From an uncultured beta proteobacterium (GTDB lineage Bacteria; Pseudomonadota; Gammaproteobacteria; Burkholderiales; Burkholderiaceae), in NCBI GenBank assembly GCA_903826775.1, contig CAIKFU010000023.1:1-64000 (forward strand): a stretch of DNA of 64,000 bases, written 5' to 3'. The first letter of the stretch is position 1. Each line of letters starts with the position of its first letter. Of the stretch, positions 55,833-63,957 are shown one piece after another. Below the pieces are notes generated by a model, which did no database searches, was not told the DNA's origin, and saw only the letters and a program-made list of their open reading frames with translations. The translations under genes and the position numbers were made by a program.

Positions 55833-56612
55833 TCAAGACTTCACCGCACTAGAGGGTGGCCAAGGCCACGTCAACCAAGACAAGCAATAGTCCGGAGATA
55901 GGCATTGCCTGCCATAAATTGGTCGCGGCACAAGTCCCGACATGTCAACCGCGTATACCGCTGTCACTACCGCAAGCCCTGGATTATTGGCGCTTTGCAC
56001 CTTGGGACGGGCCCGCTCTTCAACCCATCGCAATTTACCGGAATAGGGCCCTTCTTTTAACCGATCGGGAGCATTGCCTGGAGCCTCTGTTAGCGCCTTG
56101 AGAAATACCGTTTCTTCTATACGAGCTCGGTATCCCGGCATAACGGTACGAATACGGGTATAACTTAATGGGTTAGGAAGATTTCTATTTTTTTTGCTGA
56201 CCGCCAATTCGGCCGCTTCGATTAATTGGGGGTCAAAAGCTGCAGCCAATGGAGGGGCTTGAATCAATTTTACTTCGACCCAGTTTTTATCCAAACCATG
56301 GGTACTCAACAATCGCCCATTCTGGATTTTGATGGTTTCCTTCATTGCCGAGTACCAAACATCAATCGGACCATCGGGGTCGGCATCAACATACCCCAAC
56401 ACCAATAACGCAGGATTGTTGTTAACGTCCGCGCGCAAATAGCGGTAGTTTGGATTGATTGGGGTCGAATCAATCGTAGTATTGGGATTGGTAAACGCCA
56501 GTCTCAGCGATTCGTAGATGGCGTTTTGATTTCCCCCGCATCCGTTTAATGGAATTAGAACAATTGGGGTCATCCAAAAAAGAAGTTGGCGAAACAATAA
56601 TTTGCAAAGCAT
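55833..56612 (-). CDS. YjbF/GfcB family outer-membrane lipoprotein
   Basis: 259 residues from ATG 56612 (a GTG at 56621 is possible). Lipobox PLNGC near residue 28, so a lipoprotein. The family body is shown by YRYLRADVNNNPALLVLGYVD, DVWYSAMKETIKIQNGRLLST and WVEVKLIQAPP. Partner of the GfcC-YjbH fusion, whose start overlaps its stop by four bases. GGTGAG lies upstream. E. coli YjbF/GfcB belong to the exopolysaccharide group 4 capsule-type cluster. Confidence 0.87.
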   Translation of the reverse strand: MLCKLLFRQLLFWMTPIVLIPLNGCGGNQNAIYESLRLAFTNPNTTIDSTPINPNYRYLRADVNNNPALLVLGYVDADPDGPIDVWYSAMKETIKIQNGRLLSTHGLDKNWVEVKLIQAPPLAAAFDPQLIEAAELAVSKKNRNLPNPLSYTRIRTVMPGYRARIEETVFLKALTEAPGNAPDRLKEGPYSGKLRWVEERARPKVQSANNPGLAVVTAVYAVDMSGLVPRPIYGRQCLSPDYCLSWLTWPWPPSSAVKS

Positions 56613-56657
56613 GAAAAACACATCTCACCAAAGTAATTGAAACAATAAAGCTTCCAT

Positions 56658-56680
56658 AAAAAAACCGGCTACATTGCCGG
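56658..56680 (-). terminator. Terminator between the YjbE-like and YjbF genes
   Basis: Read on the minus strand: CCGGC-AATGTA-GCCGG followed by seven T. Short but with a clean T-run, so it would stop many transcripts after the Gly/Ala-rich gene and raise its level over yjbF and yjbH. Confidence 0.7.
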
Positions 56681-56739
56681 CACTGGTCTTAATTGTTACT
56701 TAAAATTCGGCCCAACCGCCACCTTTTCAGGCAGTTTAA

Positions 56740-57318
56740 TTACTTGCCAGTAGTGGTAGTGGTTCCGCTGCTTTTGTTGTTGGCCGCGGCTACAGCAACG
56801 CCCGCAACGGCCGCCGTGCCAACTACGGCCCCTGCAACTCCAAGACCCCCAACAGCTAGAGCGCTTGCACCGATGGCACCCGCTCCCGCCGCACCTCCCG
56901 CCGCCCCAGCACCAACCGTAGCCAAAGATGCTGCAGCACTAGCGCTTAAGGCGCCACCGGTTGCCGCCCCAGCACCAACCGCCCCGGCAACACCCGCTCC
57001 CACGGTACCACCAGCTCCAGCTGCGACACTCATGGAAGTCAAAGCAGCAGCTCCCGAGGCACCCCCAACACCAGCAACTCCTCCACCCAACGCACCCAAG
57101 CCTGCGCCGGCACTAGCACCGGCTTGAAAAAGCGGGGCTACGGCGATAATTTGGGCTTGAGCCAAAGGCGCTACAAGCAGCGTTGACCCAAAAAAAGTGA
57201 CTACATTAAAAAGAAGAACGGCCTTGGACGCTGAAATGCGGGGCACACATTTTCCCAACCCATTGCGTTCGCAATGCAGCGATGCTTCTTTATTACCAAA
57301 CCAGGAATAAATATTCAT
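56740..57318 (-). CDS. Secreted Gly/Ala-rich YjbE-like protein
   Basis: 192 residues. N-terminal half has a signal-like hydrophobic stretch (AVLLFNVVTFFGSTLLVAPLAQAQ), after an unusually long 30-residue leader. The rest is nearly all Gly, Ala, Val and Ser (GVAGVGGASGAAALTS) and ends SSGTTTTTGK. The Gly/Ala-rich core and threonine tail recall E. coli YjbE, the small secreted first gene of yjbEFGH, and its position here is the same. Function in that operon is unknown. It may coat the polysaccharide. Strong base bias (GC-rich, repetitive) compared with neighbours. Confidence 0.75.
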   Translation of the reverse strand: MNIYSWFGNKEASLHCERNGLGKCVPRISASKAVLLFNVVTFFGSTLLVAPLAQAQIIAVAPLFQAGASAGAGLGALGGGVAGVGGASGAAALTSMSVAAGAGGTVGAGVAGAVGAGAATGGALSASAAASLATVGAGAAGGAAGAGAIGASALAVGGLGVAGAVVGTAAVAGVAVAAANNKSSGTTTTTGK

Positions 57319-57466
57319 GCGTAGTTGATATCCAAAACGTAAAAAAATAATGCAAATTTCATGCGCTTACAGTATATTATTTAAAGGACAATCCTGCAAA
57401 TTAGTTATACAAGTTGCATATACGTAAATCGCTATTTCAGACCCTATTTGCCACCCACTTCCTTAT

Positions 57467-57835
57467 ATGACCAAATATAGCCCCTTATTATCGATTTTAC
57501 GATTCTTCAAACGGTTTATGCTGAGTTACATCAAATTGACCGCAGTTATGACAGTAATAACCCTTGGTTTTTCTGCCTGTTCCGGATTTCTTGCAAAACC
57601 AGGCGACCAACCGGACCTGGTTAACCCCCCTAAATTGTTCAAGAATAGCAGTGGCGATTTGGAATGGGAACGAGTTAGCGCATTTGGGCCTGTTCCCATT
57701 GATATTCAAGTACGTGGCAATGTGATCTGCCAAACATTGGGCAAGGACATAATTGCAACCGGTTATAACCCCGAAGCCTTGGATCCAAACGGTAAAACAC
57801 TTCCTGGCGGTGGCTTTTATTGCACCCGCATGTAA
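57467..57835 (+). CDS. Small putative lipoprotein, unknown
   Basis: 122 residues. Hydrophobic segment then FSAC at residue 38; a start at the ATG 57518 gives a compact 21-residue lipoprotein signal (MLSYIKLTAVMTVITLGFSAC up to the cysteine). The mature part has two further cysteines (VICQTLG and GGFYCTRM), which could form a disulfide, and a GPVPIDIQVRG strand-like part. I do not recognise the family. It lies in the envelope cluster, divergent from the YjbE-like gene. Confidence 0.6.
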   Translation: MTKYSPLLSILRFFKRFMLSYIKLTAVMTVITLGFSACSGFLAKPGDQPDLVNPPKLFKNSSGDLEWERVSAFGPVPIDIQVRGNVICQTLGKDIIATGYNPEALDPNGKTLPGGGFYCTRM

Positions 57836-57905
57836 ATGGGCTAAAAAAATAATTGCAATACTCGCACCAAAATTGACAAGTTCAGTTAATTTCATGGTAA
57901 AAAAT

Positions 57906-57914
57906 TGCTATACT
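57906..57914 (+). promoter_or_regulatory. Possible extended -10 promoter
   Basis: TGCTATACT (TGN plus TATACT) about 125 bases before the small exported protein gene at 58038. No good -35 element is seen at the right spacing. Weak call. Confidence 0.3.
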
Positions 57915-58037
57915 CCTCATGATTCTGTTTTTGATGATTTAATTTCATTATTTTGAAAATTTCTCGAAAAGTGATGGATTAATTTATCGTTTTTGCTGTA
58001 CTTTATTAGATGTATTTTTCCTTTGAAAGGTTGCATC

Positions 58038-58388
58038 ATGCATACATCCATGATTGATGTCAGTACTGTGCTTGAAAGTCGCGAGCAGCCTCTGAGCACT
58101 CTGGCTAAATCATTTGTGAAATTGTTTGGGGTGATCGGGGTCGCATTCCTAGTTAGCACTTCTTTTGATGCCTTTGCACAACAAGCACCACAACGTCCAA
58201 CCCCTTCCGGCTCTTCTTCTGGCAACAATACTGTCAACAGTAATTTTGACCAAGATCGAATCGTCCGTCAGTCAACACCTATGACTCCAAAACCTCCCGA
58301 GGCAGGCATGGCAGTCGATGGAGGAACAGCCGGCGTTGTAATCAATAATTACAATTCAGACTACAACACGGTTACGATTAGCAAATAA
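58038..58388 (+). CDS. Small exported protein, unknown
   Basis: 116 residues from the ATG at 58038, with AAAGG seven bases before. The N-terminal region has a late signal peptide (VKLFGVIGVAFLVSTSFDAFAQ), with about 25 residues before the hydrophobic part. The mature part is Ser/Asn/Pro-rich, with no cysteine, and ends VVINNYNSDYNTVTISK. Family unknown. A strong terminator follows. It sits between the exopolysaccharide operon and the MORN/stator cluster, so an envelope role is likely but unproved. Confidence 0.65.
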   Translation: MHTSMIDVSTVLESREQPLSTLAKSFVKLFGVIGVAFLVSTSFDAFAQQAPQRPTPSGSSSGNNTVNSNFDQDRIVRQSTPMTPKPPEAGMAVDGGTAGVVINNYNSDYNTVTISK

Positions 58389-58401
58389 AACCCTATTAAC
58401 C

Positions 58402-58441
58402 AAAAACCCCGTAACTCCTTGATAGGAATTACGGGGTTTTT
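58402..58441. terminator. Bidirectional rho-independent terminator
   Basis: Stem AAAACCCCGTAA / TTACGGGGTTTT extended by TCCT/AGGA across one mismatch, four-base loop, with A-run and T-run on both sides. It ends the small exported gene and the convergent MORN protein gene. Confidence 0.9.
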
Positions 58442-58479
58442 CTTTAGCTAATTTTTACATACGGGACTGCTATTTTCAG

Positions 58480-60357
58480 TTATTTTGCAGCCTTCACGAA
58501 TACATCCTTTTCCCAAAAACCCACTTCAGCTAAGGTCGTCCCATCAGCCAGATACAGTTTTCCTGGCCCTTCACGATAATGATCTTTAAATTGCCCAACG
58601 TATTTTTCGCCTGTTGGGTAATAAAGGGTTCCTTCTCCATTCCTACTACCACCCTTGAATTCGCCTACATACTTCTCACCCTTAATATTGGTATAGATTC
58701 CTTGCCCATCAAACTTTCCATCCTTGAAGTTACCGACGTATTTACCACCGTCAGCAAATAGATACGTACCTTGGCCGTTAAAAAGGCCGTTAGCAAACAT
58801 CCCCGTATAGGTCTCGCCCTTCTTCAGTTTCAAAGTACCTTGACCGCTAAACTTGCCGGCAACGAACATCCCGGTATAGGAATCGCCGCTAGGTAATGAC
58901 ACGGTACCCCTGCCTTCGCGCTGACCATCGCGCCACTCTCCGGAGTACTGATCGCCATTAGGAAATAAGTAAGTCCCTTCTCCGTTGCGCATGTCGTTGT
59001 TAAAACTTCCCTGATACTTTCCACCATCACCGTACATTACCTCGGCATAGCAATTGTTCTTAGGACCCGACTGGGGACACGGCACCATTCCTCTAGGCAA
59101 TGGGGCTGGAACAGGAGATACGGCAGGAGTTACAGCTTGCTGAGCTGGTTTAAGCGGCTCAGGAACCGGCGCAACAACTACAGGAGGCGGGGCAGGCTTA
59201 ACAGGAACACCGGAAGCCGAATCAGCACCTCCTTTTGCCAAACTCGCCTGATACTCCTTCTGCTTTCTCTCAGCTTCAGCCAATTCCCTCTTTGCTTTTT
59301 CAATTGAGTCTTGGTCTGAAGTTGCAGTGGATTTAGCTTTGGGGGCAGGGGCAACAACCGGGGGCACATAATCTGGAACGGTTTGAGCGCTAGGTGCTGA
59401 CTTGCTAACGCTGGCTACACCCTTCGGTTGCTTACGCTGTTGTTGTAACTCGGCCTGCAGTTCTTTTTGCCGCTTCTTGTTTTCTGCCAACTCTTGCCGA
59501 GCCATTTCCAACTCTAAACTATCAGCAGTCTTACTACTTTTAGCAGTTTCTTGGGCTAGCTGCCGCTCTCTAGCCATACTGGCTTGCAACTCTTGCTGCC
59601 TTCTCCTACTATCAGCCAATTCTTGTTTTGCCATCTCCGCTTCTTGTTTCGCAGTGGTTCTCGAGCTAATCGCCACATCAGTGATTTGTTGACGATCCTT
59701 TAAAATGTCCGACTGAAGCGACAATTGCCTTTGCTTTACATCCGCCAATTCTTGTTTTACCCGATCGAGTTCTCTTCTCAGGTTTTCAACCTCTTGACTT
59801 GAAACCGCGCTAACGGCAGGTGCAGCAACTGGGGCCACGTAGGCCCTGGATTCACCGCCTCGAGCACCGGCTAAATCATTGTTTTGCCAATACCCGGATT
59901 TTGCTATTGAGCCATTTGGGTTATACAAGGTGCCTTGGCCATTGCGCATATCGTCCACGTATTGACCCACGAATTTCTCGCCATCAACGGTTGTATAAGT
60001 CCCTTTTCCGTTTAATCGGCCCGCACGGTATTCGCCGACATAGCGACTGCCATCGGCATAGTTATAGGTACCAAAACCATCCGGCAAATCGTCTTTGAAA
60101 TCCCCCGAATAACGGTCTCCATTTGAGAATATCAATGTACCTTGGCCATTGCGCATGCCATTGCGAAAAACGCCAATGTATTTTTGCCCGTTTGCAGAGT
60201 AGGATTCACCAAAGCAGCTTTTTTTTGAACCATTTGGTGGACAGGTCGGTAAACTCCCTCGTCCTTGTGCCATGGCGCTACTACATAGGGTAAATACTAC
60301 TATGGCAACAGCCATGGAAGGATAAATGCTAAATTTGGGGTGTTTTATCGTGCTCAT
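58480..60357 (-). CDS. Exported MORN-repeat protein with central coiled coil
   Basis: 625 residues from the ATG at 60357; the longer frame to 60435 lacks support. Signal peptide ends CSSAMAQ. A first block has four clear MORN repeats (e.g. YIGVFRNGMRNGQGTL) at about residues 45-140. A charged coiled coil with repeated MAKQELADSRRRQQELQ-like heptads covers about 165-385, followed by a Pro/Ala-rich stretch. A second block has seven MORN repeats at about 430-610. Each MORN block opens with a matching cysteine-pair motif, CPPNGSKKSC and CPQSGPKNNC. MORN repeats bind lipid or protein. Same strand as, and 121 bases after, the stator-like gene pair. Function unknown. Confidence 0.85.
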   Translation of the reverse strand: MSTIKHPKFSIYPSMAVAIVVFTLCSSAMAQGRGSLPTCPPNGSKKSCFGESYSANGQKYIGVFRNGMRNGQGTLIFSNGDRYSGDFKDDLPDGFGTYNYADGSRYVGEYRAGRLNGKGTYTTVDGEKFVGQYVDDMRNGQGTLYNPNGSIAKSGYWQNNDLAGARGGESRAYVAPVAAPAVSAVSSQEVENLRRELDRVKQELADVKQRQLSLQSDILKDRQQITDVAISSRTTAKQEAEMAKQELADSRRRQQELQASMARERQLAQETAKSSKTADSLELEMARQELAENKKRQKELQAELQQQRKQPKGVASVSKSAPSAQTVPDYVPPVVAPAPKAKSTATSDQDSIEKAKRELAEAERKQKEYQASLAKGGADSASGVPVKPAPPPVVVAPVPEPLKPAQQAVTPAVSPVPAPLPRGMVPCPQSGPKNNCYAEVMYGDGGKYQGSFNNDMRNGEGTYLFPNGDQYSGEWRDGQREGRGTVSLPSGDSYTGMFVAGKFSGQGTLKLKKGETYTGMFANGLFNGQGTYLFADGGKYVGNFKDGKFDGQGIYTNIKGEKYVGEFKGGSRNGEGTLYYPTGEKYVGQFKDHYREGPGKLYLADGTTLAEVGFWEKDVFVKAAK

Positions 60358-60478
60358 GACCGCTAATGTATCAAAATACTTCAAAAAAGAAAAGGTAAAA
60401 GGCCGTTCGTACTGAGTTTTAGAAGCATTCCCCACCTAACGGCCCATACTGCGAATCACTAATATTACCAAGAATAAA

Positions 60479-61222
60479 TCACTTAACTGGAGTGGTTGTA
60501 AAGAGGTTCAAATCCTCGCCAGCCGTCGCCCCTGGCTTTAACCCCATAATATAAGTCCAAACAAAATTGGTTTCCACCGTTTTTAAGGTCGACTTAAACC
60601 GTTCCCTCTTGTCCGTTTCGTCATACACTTTCACATAAAACTTACACTGATTCGATTTACCGTAGACAATAAATTGATTGGTGGCTAATTTAAACTCCTG
60701 AAGCGAAAGCACCTTGTTCAATGGTGGTTGATATTTAAAATCGACACTTAATCGAGCTCTCAAACGCTCGGGAAGCGTATTCAATATTTCAATTCCATCA
60801 TTACTGATACGCAAATCATAGATGTAAGGAATACGACCATCATTGGCTTTTTGATAACAAGCAGGGAGCACCTCAGTATTTCCGTTTTTTACCAGTTCGG
60901 CTTTTAGTTTAACGATTTGGGATTGGCTATCCTTTAAAAGGGTTGAAACTTCCGACGGTGTCTCACTGGAAAACACTTTTTTGAACTCAACCCCAACGTT
61001 GTATATTGCAGGATCCAATACCACTTCCGGTTTTTTTTCCTCAACTACGGGAACGATAATGGACAACATTTCTGCTCGAATTTGAGCCTGCTTCTTCATC
61101 AATACACCTGTCAGCGCCAAAAGAAGGGCAAATAAAATTAATAGAATAATTTCGGCAATGGTTAACCCAAGGACAACCCCTCTTCGATAACCAACCTGTA
61201 ATTGATTGTTGTGCTTACTCAT
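60479..61222 (-). CDS. MotB/ExbD/ZorB-like single-TM protein with unknown periplasmic domain
   Basis: 247 residues from the ATG at 61222 inside the MotA-like stop. A short basic N-terminus (YRRG) is followed by one membrane helix, LTIAEIILLILFALLLALTG. Glu24 sits at the place where MotB, ExbD and ZorB carry the proton-binding Asp. After the helix is a periplasmic stretch with a coil, then a domain with CYQKANDGRIPYIYDL and QCKFYVKVYDETDKRERF. It does not show the OmpA peptidoglycan motif of MotB. The two genes overlap by eight bases, so they are made as a complex. Role: probable partner of an ion channel. Confidence 0.7.
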   Translation of the reverse strand: MSKHNNQLQVGYRRGVVLGLTIAEIILLILFALLLALTGVLMKKQAQIRAEMLSIIVPVVEEKKPEVVLDPAIYNVGVEFKKVFSSETPSEVSTLLKDSQSQIVKLKAELVKNGNTEVLPACYQKANDGRIPYIYDLRISNDGIEILNTLPERLRARLSVDFKYQPPLNKVLSLQEFKLATNQFIVYGKSNQCKFYVKVYDETDKRERFKSTLKTVETNFVWTYIMGLKPGATAGEDLNLFTTTPVK

Positions 61223-61997
61223 GCTTGCCGATGTCCCTACCACTCCCTTCAACTTCGCCAACCATATGGGCAATTTGCTTAAGCCCTTTTTGTAACGTCG
61301 CAATCGACTCGCTGGATTTTGCAGCCCGGTCCTGAATCAAGGTGTTTAGTTTGGAATACTGCTCTTCAAACCGGGCCATCTCTTGCGTCATATTTTCCGT
61401 ACTCGATGAAATCGCATTGGATAATTCGCTATAGGCGCGGGCAGTATGTTGCAATGTATTGACCATATTTAATAAAGGCTCAACACTTTTCTCCTGTTGC
61501 TCGCTAAACGCCTCAATGACCATCATGGAGCGATGCAAGGCATCCTCAAAATTAAGGGCATTGGAATCAATCATGATGGGATCGGCCAATGCTTCCTCCT
61601 CATCTCGAGTTTGATTGAAATATACGCGACCCACCACGCCCACAAGAGTGGTCGACAGTGCAATTCCAAAATTTTGAATAATCTGATCGATTTCGTTATC
61701 GGTCGAAGTAAATCGATAGAGGGTATAAGCCAAACTTACCAAGGTAAATAGAAAGCCTAGGTAATAAATGTTATCACCCAAAATATCGGCACGAACCGCA
61801 TACTTCCGAGTACCACAGTAGAGAATGTAAAGCAGCATTACCACGATAGAAAACGTAATCGCGATAATGGGGCCCAACCCTTCTTCTTTAACGGCAATTA
61901 CCCCAAACGATCCGAACAAGAAGAAGAAGATAAAGATGAGTCGTTGACCGTCAAGCCATTTGAAGTGGGATAAGCCGCTCGATTCCTTGGGATTCAT
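61215..61997 (-). CDS. MotA/ExbB/ZorA-like four-TM membrane protein
   Basis: 260 residues. Four predicted membrane helices at about 19-35, 43-62, 76-96 and 108-128. The last one reads FGIALSTTLVGVVGRVYFN, close to the ExbB/TolQ/MotA channel helix (A-L-x-T-T-x-x-G with conserved threonines). Residues about 130-260 are a long acidic, cytoplasmic helical region that looks like a coiled coil (MARFEEQYSKLNTLIQDRAAK). No signal peptide. GGAAATCAAG lies before the ATG. It overlaps the MotB-like gene. I infer an ion-driven stator with a cytoplasmic tail, as in ZorA, but no Zorya effector (ZorC, ZorD) is present. Confidence 0.7.
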   Translation of the reverse strand: MNPKESSGLSHFKWLDGQRLIFIFFFLFGSFGVIAVKEEGLGPIIAITFSIVVMLLYILYCGTRKYAVRADILGDNIYYLGFLFTLVSLAYTLYRFTSTDNEIDQIIQNFGIALSTTLVGVVGRVYFNQTRDEEEALADPIMIDSNALNFEDALHRSMMVIEAFSEQQEKSVEPLLNMVNTLQHTARAYSELSNAISSSTENMTQEMARFEEQYSKLNTLIQDRAAKSSESIATLQKGLKQIAHMVGEVEGSGRDIGKHE

Positions 61998-62136
61998 CTT
62001 GATTTCCAGTGCTGTTTCTTTGTTGGTAACAATTTATCACTAAATAATGAACTATTTAATGTACACATTATCCATGCTTGCCAATTCCACAACAAAGATG
62101 ACCGCCTCCTAGGAACTTTATAACGCAACACGCCTC

Positions 62137-63036
62137 TTACTTCGATATTACAAACGTAATTACCGCTCTTGCGCCCCACCCTTGAGGGCCGCCCGGAACA
62201 CTGCTCACGTTATACCTAGGGCCAACCGTGAACTGAATCGGTGTTTTATCGAAATAGACCAATTTTGCGATATCAAAATTGACTGGATTGCTCGTCCGAT
62301 GGGTGTCGTAGTTGTAATTTGATTGAAAATTCAAGGAATACGTCCAAGCATCCGGTGTTACATAGGCAATAAACGGTTGACCATACAGATTATTCGCCGT
62401 ACCTGAAGTGGCAACCCCGCCCAAACTCCAAGACTGGAAAGCCAATATACCGTAAGTCCAACCGCCTACTCGATTGAGCGCTACTCCAGTAGCGCCTGCG
62501 CCCATCTGCTGACTTCCAAATTGACCACTCGATCCTGCTGGAGATGAAAAATAAGGGCCCACCCCCCAAATAAAAGATGAATTGGTATTGGGTGCATAGA
62601 AAGCCTCCAATTGAATATTGCTCAGCCCAGCACCGGTATAACCGTTGACATTATTAAGCCACACGCTCGTAACGATAGGACGCACTATCAACGTATCTCC
62701 TCCCGAAAGACTTATGGGGATAACCGGTTGAAATAATAAGGTTTGATCTGATCCTACTTGATTGACGCCGCGTCCCCGATCGTAATTCCATTGGAAGGGA
62801 ACTGAAATCATGTTTGCCAACGGATTAGCCAACTGCTCCGCAATATCCGATTTCCCACTTTGTTTTTCCTGGGGGGTGCTTGCAACCGACTCTACAGAAG
62901 TAACATTCTGCGCGTGGGATACGCGAATTAAGGAGATCAAAGTTAAGAACAAGAAACAACACGCGGCTATAACGCGAGGTCGATCGAGAAAAGACGAGCG
63001 TTCCAATCTCATGGGTTTTATCGCTTCGGTATTCAT
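62137..63036 (-). CDS. Outer-membrane barrel protein (neuromedin U-type/transporter family)
   Basis: 299 residues, signal peptide ending SLIRVSHAQ. The mature part opens ANPLANMISVPFQWNYDRG and goes on with LLFQPVIPISL, WLNNVNGYTGAGLSNIQLEAF, SFIWGVGPYF and a final WGARAVITFVISK. This layout is the family often labelled neuromedin U, a bacterial outer-membrane beta-barrel with unknown cargo. 139 bases before the stator-like pair on the same strand, so it may provide the outer-membrane end of that assembly. Confidence 0.8.
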   Translation of the reverse strand: MNTEAIKPMRLERSSFLDRPRVIAACCFLFLTLISLIRVSHAQNVTSVESVASTPQEKQSGKSDIAEQLANPLANMISVPFQWNYDRGRGVNQVGSDQTLLFQPVIPISLSGGDTLIVRPIVTSVWLNNVNGYTGAGLSNIQLEAFYAPNTNSSFIWGVGPYFSSPAGSSGQFGSQQMGAGATGVALNRVGGWTYGILAFQSWSLGGVATSGTANNLYGQPFIAYVTPDAWTYSLNFQSNYNYDTHRTSNPVNFDIAKLVYFDKTPIQFTVGPRYNVSSVPGGPQGWGARAVITFVISK

Positions 63037-63270
63037 GAAAAAGCTCCGTCCATTATTAATTAACCCCCGAGCACACTGCTAAAACTACTCCTTTGTATCC
63101 ATTTAGCATTGATTTAAGTCAATCGATCCTATTGCTATTAAAGCGCAAATAAATATTTCTTTACAGCCACCGTTTTATAACAACATCACCTGCTCCCAAC
63201 CCCTAAAATTGACATTCAATCAGGATGCCCATTAACATGAAGAAGCGCCTTAGCCAACAGGAAATTCGTC

Positions 63271-63957
63271 ATGCTCTTTTTAACTCGCAAATGGCTTGAA
63301 CCCAAAATACTTGGTTCGATAGCAATTGCTTCAGCAGTCCTGTGGTTTTTTATCGATTTTTCCAGTGAAGTCGTTGAAGGTGAAACGATCCCGATCGATG
63401 AAGCAATATTGCTTAGCTTTCGCCAGCCCGATGACCCAAATAAACCGCTTGGTCCGATGTGGGTTAGCGAATTCTTTCGAGATGCAAGCGGTTTAGGCGG
63501 TCCAATCGTGCTCGGATTATTAACCCTGGCAACCATCGCTTTTTTTCTGTTGCGAAATCAAAAAAGAACCGCAGTCTTTGTCGCCATTTCTAGCTTGAGC
63601 GGAACCTTGCTTTCAGTCCTACTAAAAGTCGCATTTGATCGTCCGCGTCCAGATTTGGTTACGCATTTGGCCCATGCTAGTGGCAACGGATTTCCAAGCG
63701 GTCATGCCATGATGTCCGCTTTGATTTACCTCACCATCGGCGCACTGATCGCGCAATCGACATCAGAGATGCGACTAAAGGTTTTTATCATGGGTGTAGC
63801 AGTGTCCCTTACCGGGTTAATTGGGATCAGCCGGATTTACCTTGGCGTTCACTGGCCTAGTGATGTTCTGGCAGGTTGGGTAGCCGGTTCGTTCTGGGCA
63901 CTTTTATCCTGGACTATTGCCCAAACCGCAGACCTTGAACACAGGATTTCTACATGA
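63271..63957 (+). CDS. PAP2 family phosphatase
   Basis: 228 residues, about six membrane helices. The three phosphatase motifs are KVAFDRPRPD, PSGHAM and SRIYLGVHWPSD, all intact. Membrane lipid phosphatase acting on phosphatidate, undecaprenyl diphosphate or related lipids. CAGGAAA lies about eight bases before the ATG. The next gene starts in its stop codon (ATGA) and looks like a diacylglycerol kinase, which would suit phosphatidate turnover. Confidence 0.93.
   Translation: MLFLTRKWLEPKILGSIAIASAVLWFFIDFSSEVVEGETIPIDEAILLSFRQPDDPNKPLGPMWVSEFFRDASGLGGPIVLGLLTLATIAFFLLRNQKRTAVFVAISSLSGTLLSVLLKVAFDRPRPDLVTHLAHASGNGFPSGHAMMSALIYLTIGALIAQSTSEMRLKVFIMGVAVSLTGLIGISRIYLGVHWPSDVLAGWVAGSFWALLSWTIAQTADLEHRIST

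Noticed and set aside
55310-55852. Plus-strand Pro/Ala-rich frame opposite the GfcC-YjbH gene
   Set aside because: It is the complement of the Gly/Ser-rich segment of the real gene; such biased DNA gives long false frames.
56693-57127. Plus-strand Ala/Pro/Thr-rich frame opposite the YjbE-like gene
   Set aside because: Mirror of the Gly/Ala-rich gene; the minus-strand frame has a signal peptide and an operon context.
58480-61997. Zorya-type defence system
   Set aside because: The MotA/MotB-like pair fits ZorA/ZorB in outline, but no ZorC/ZorD or ZorE effector is adjacent and the partners are an exported MORN protein and an outer-membrane barrel.
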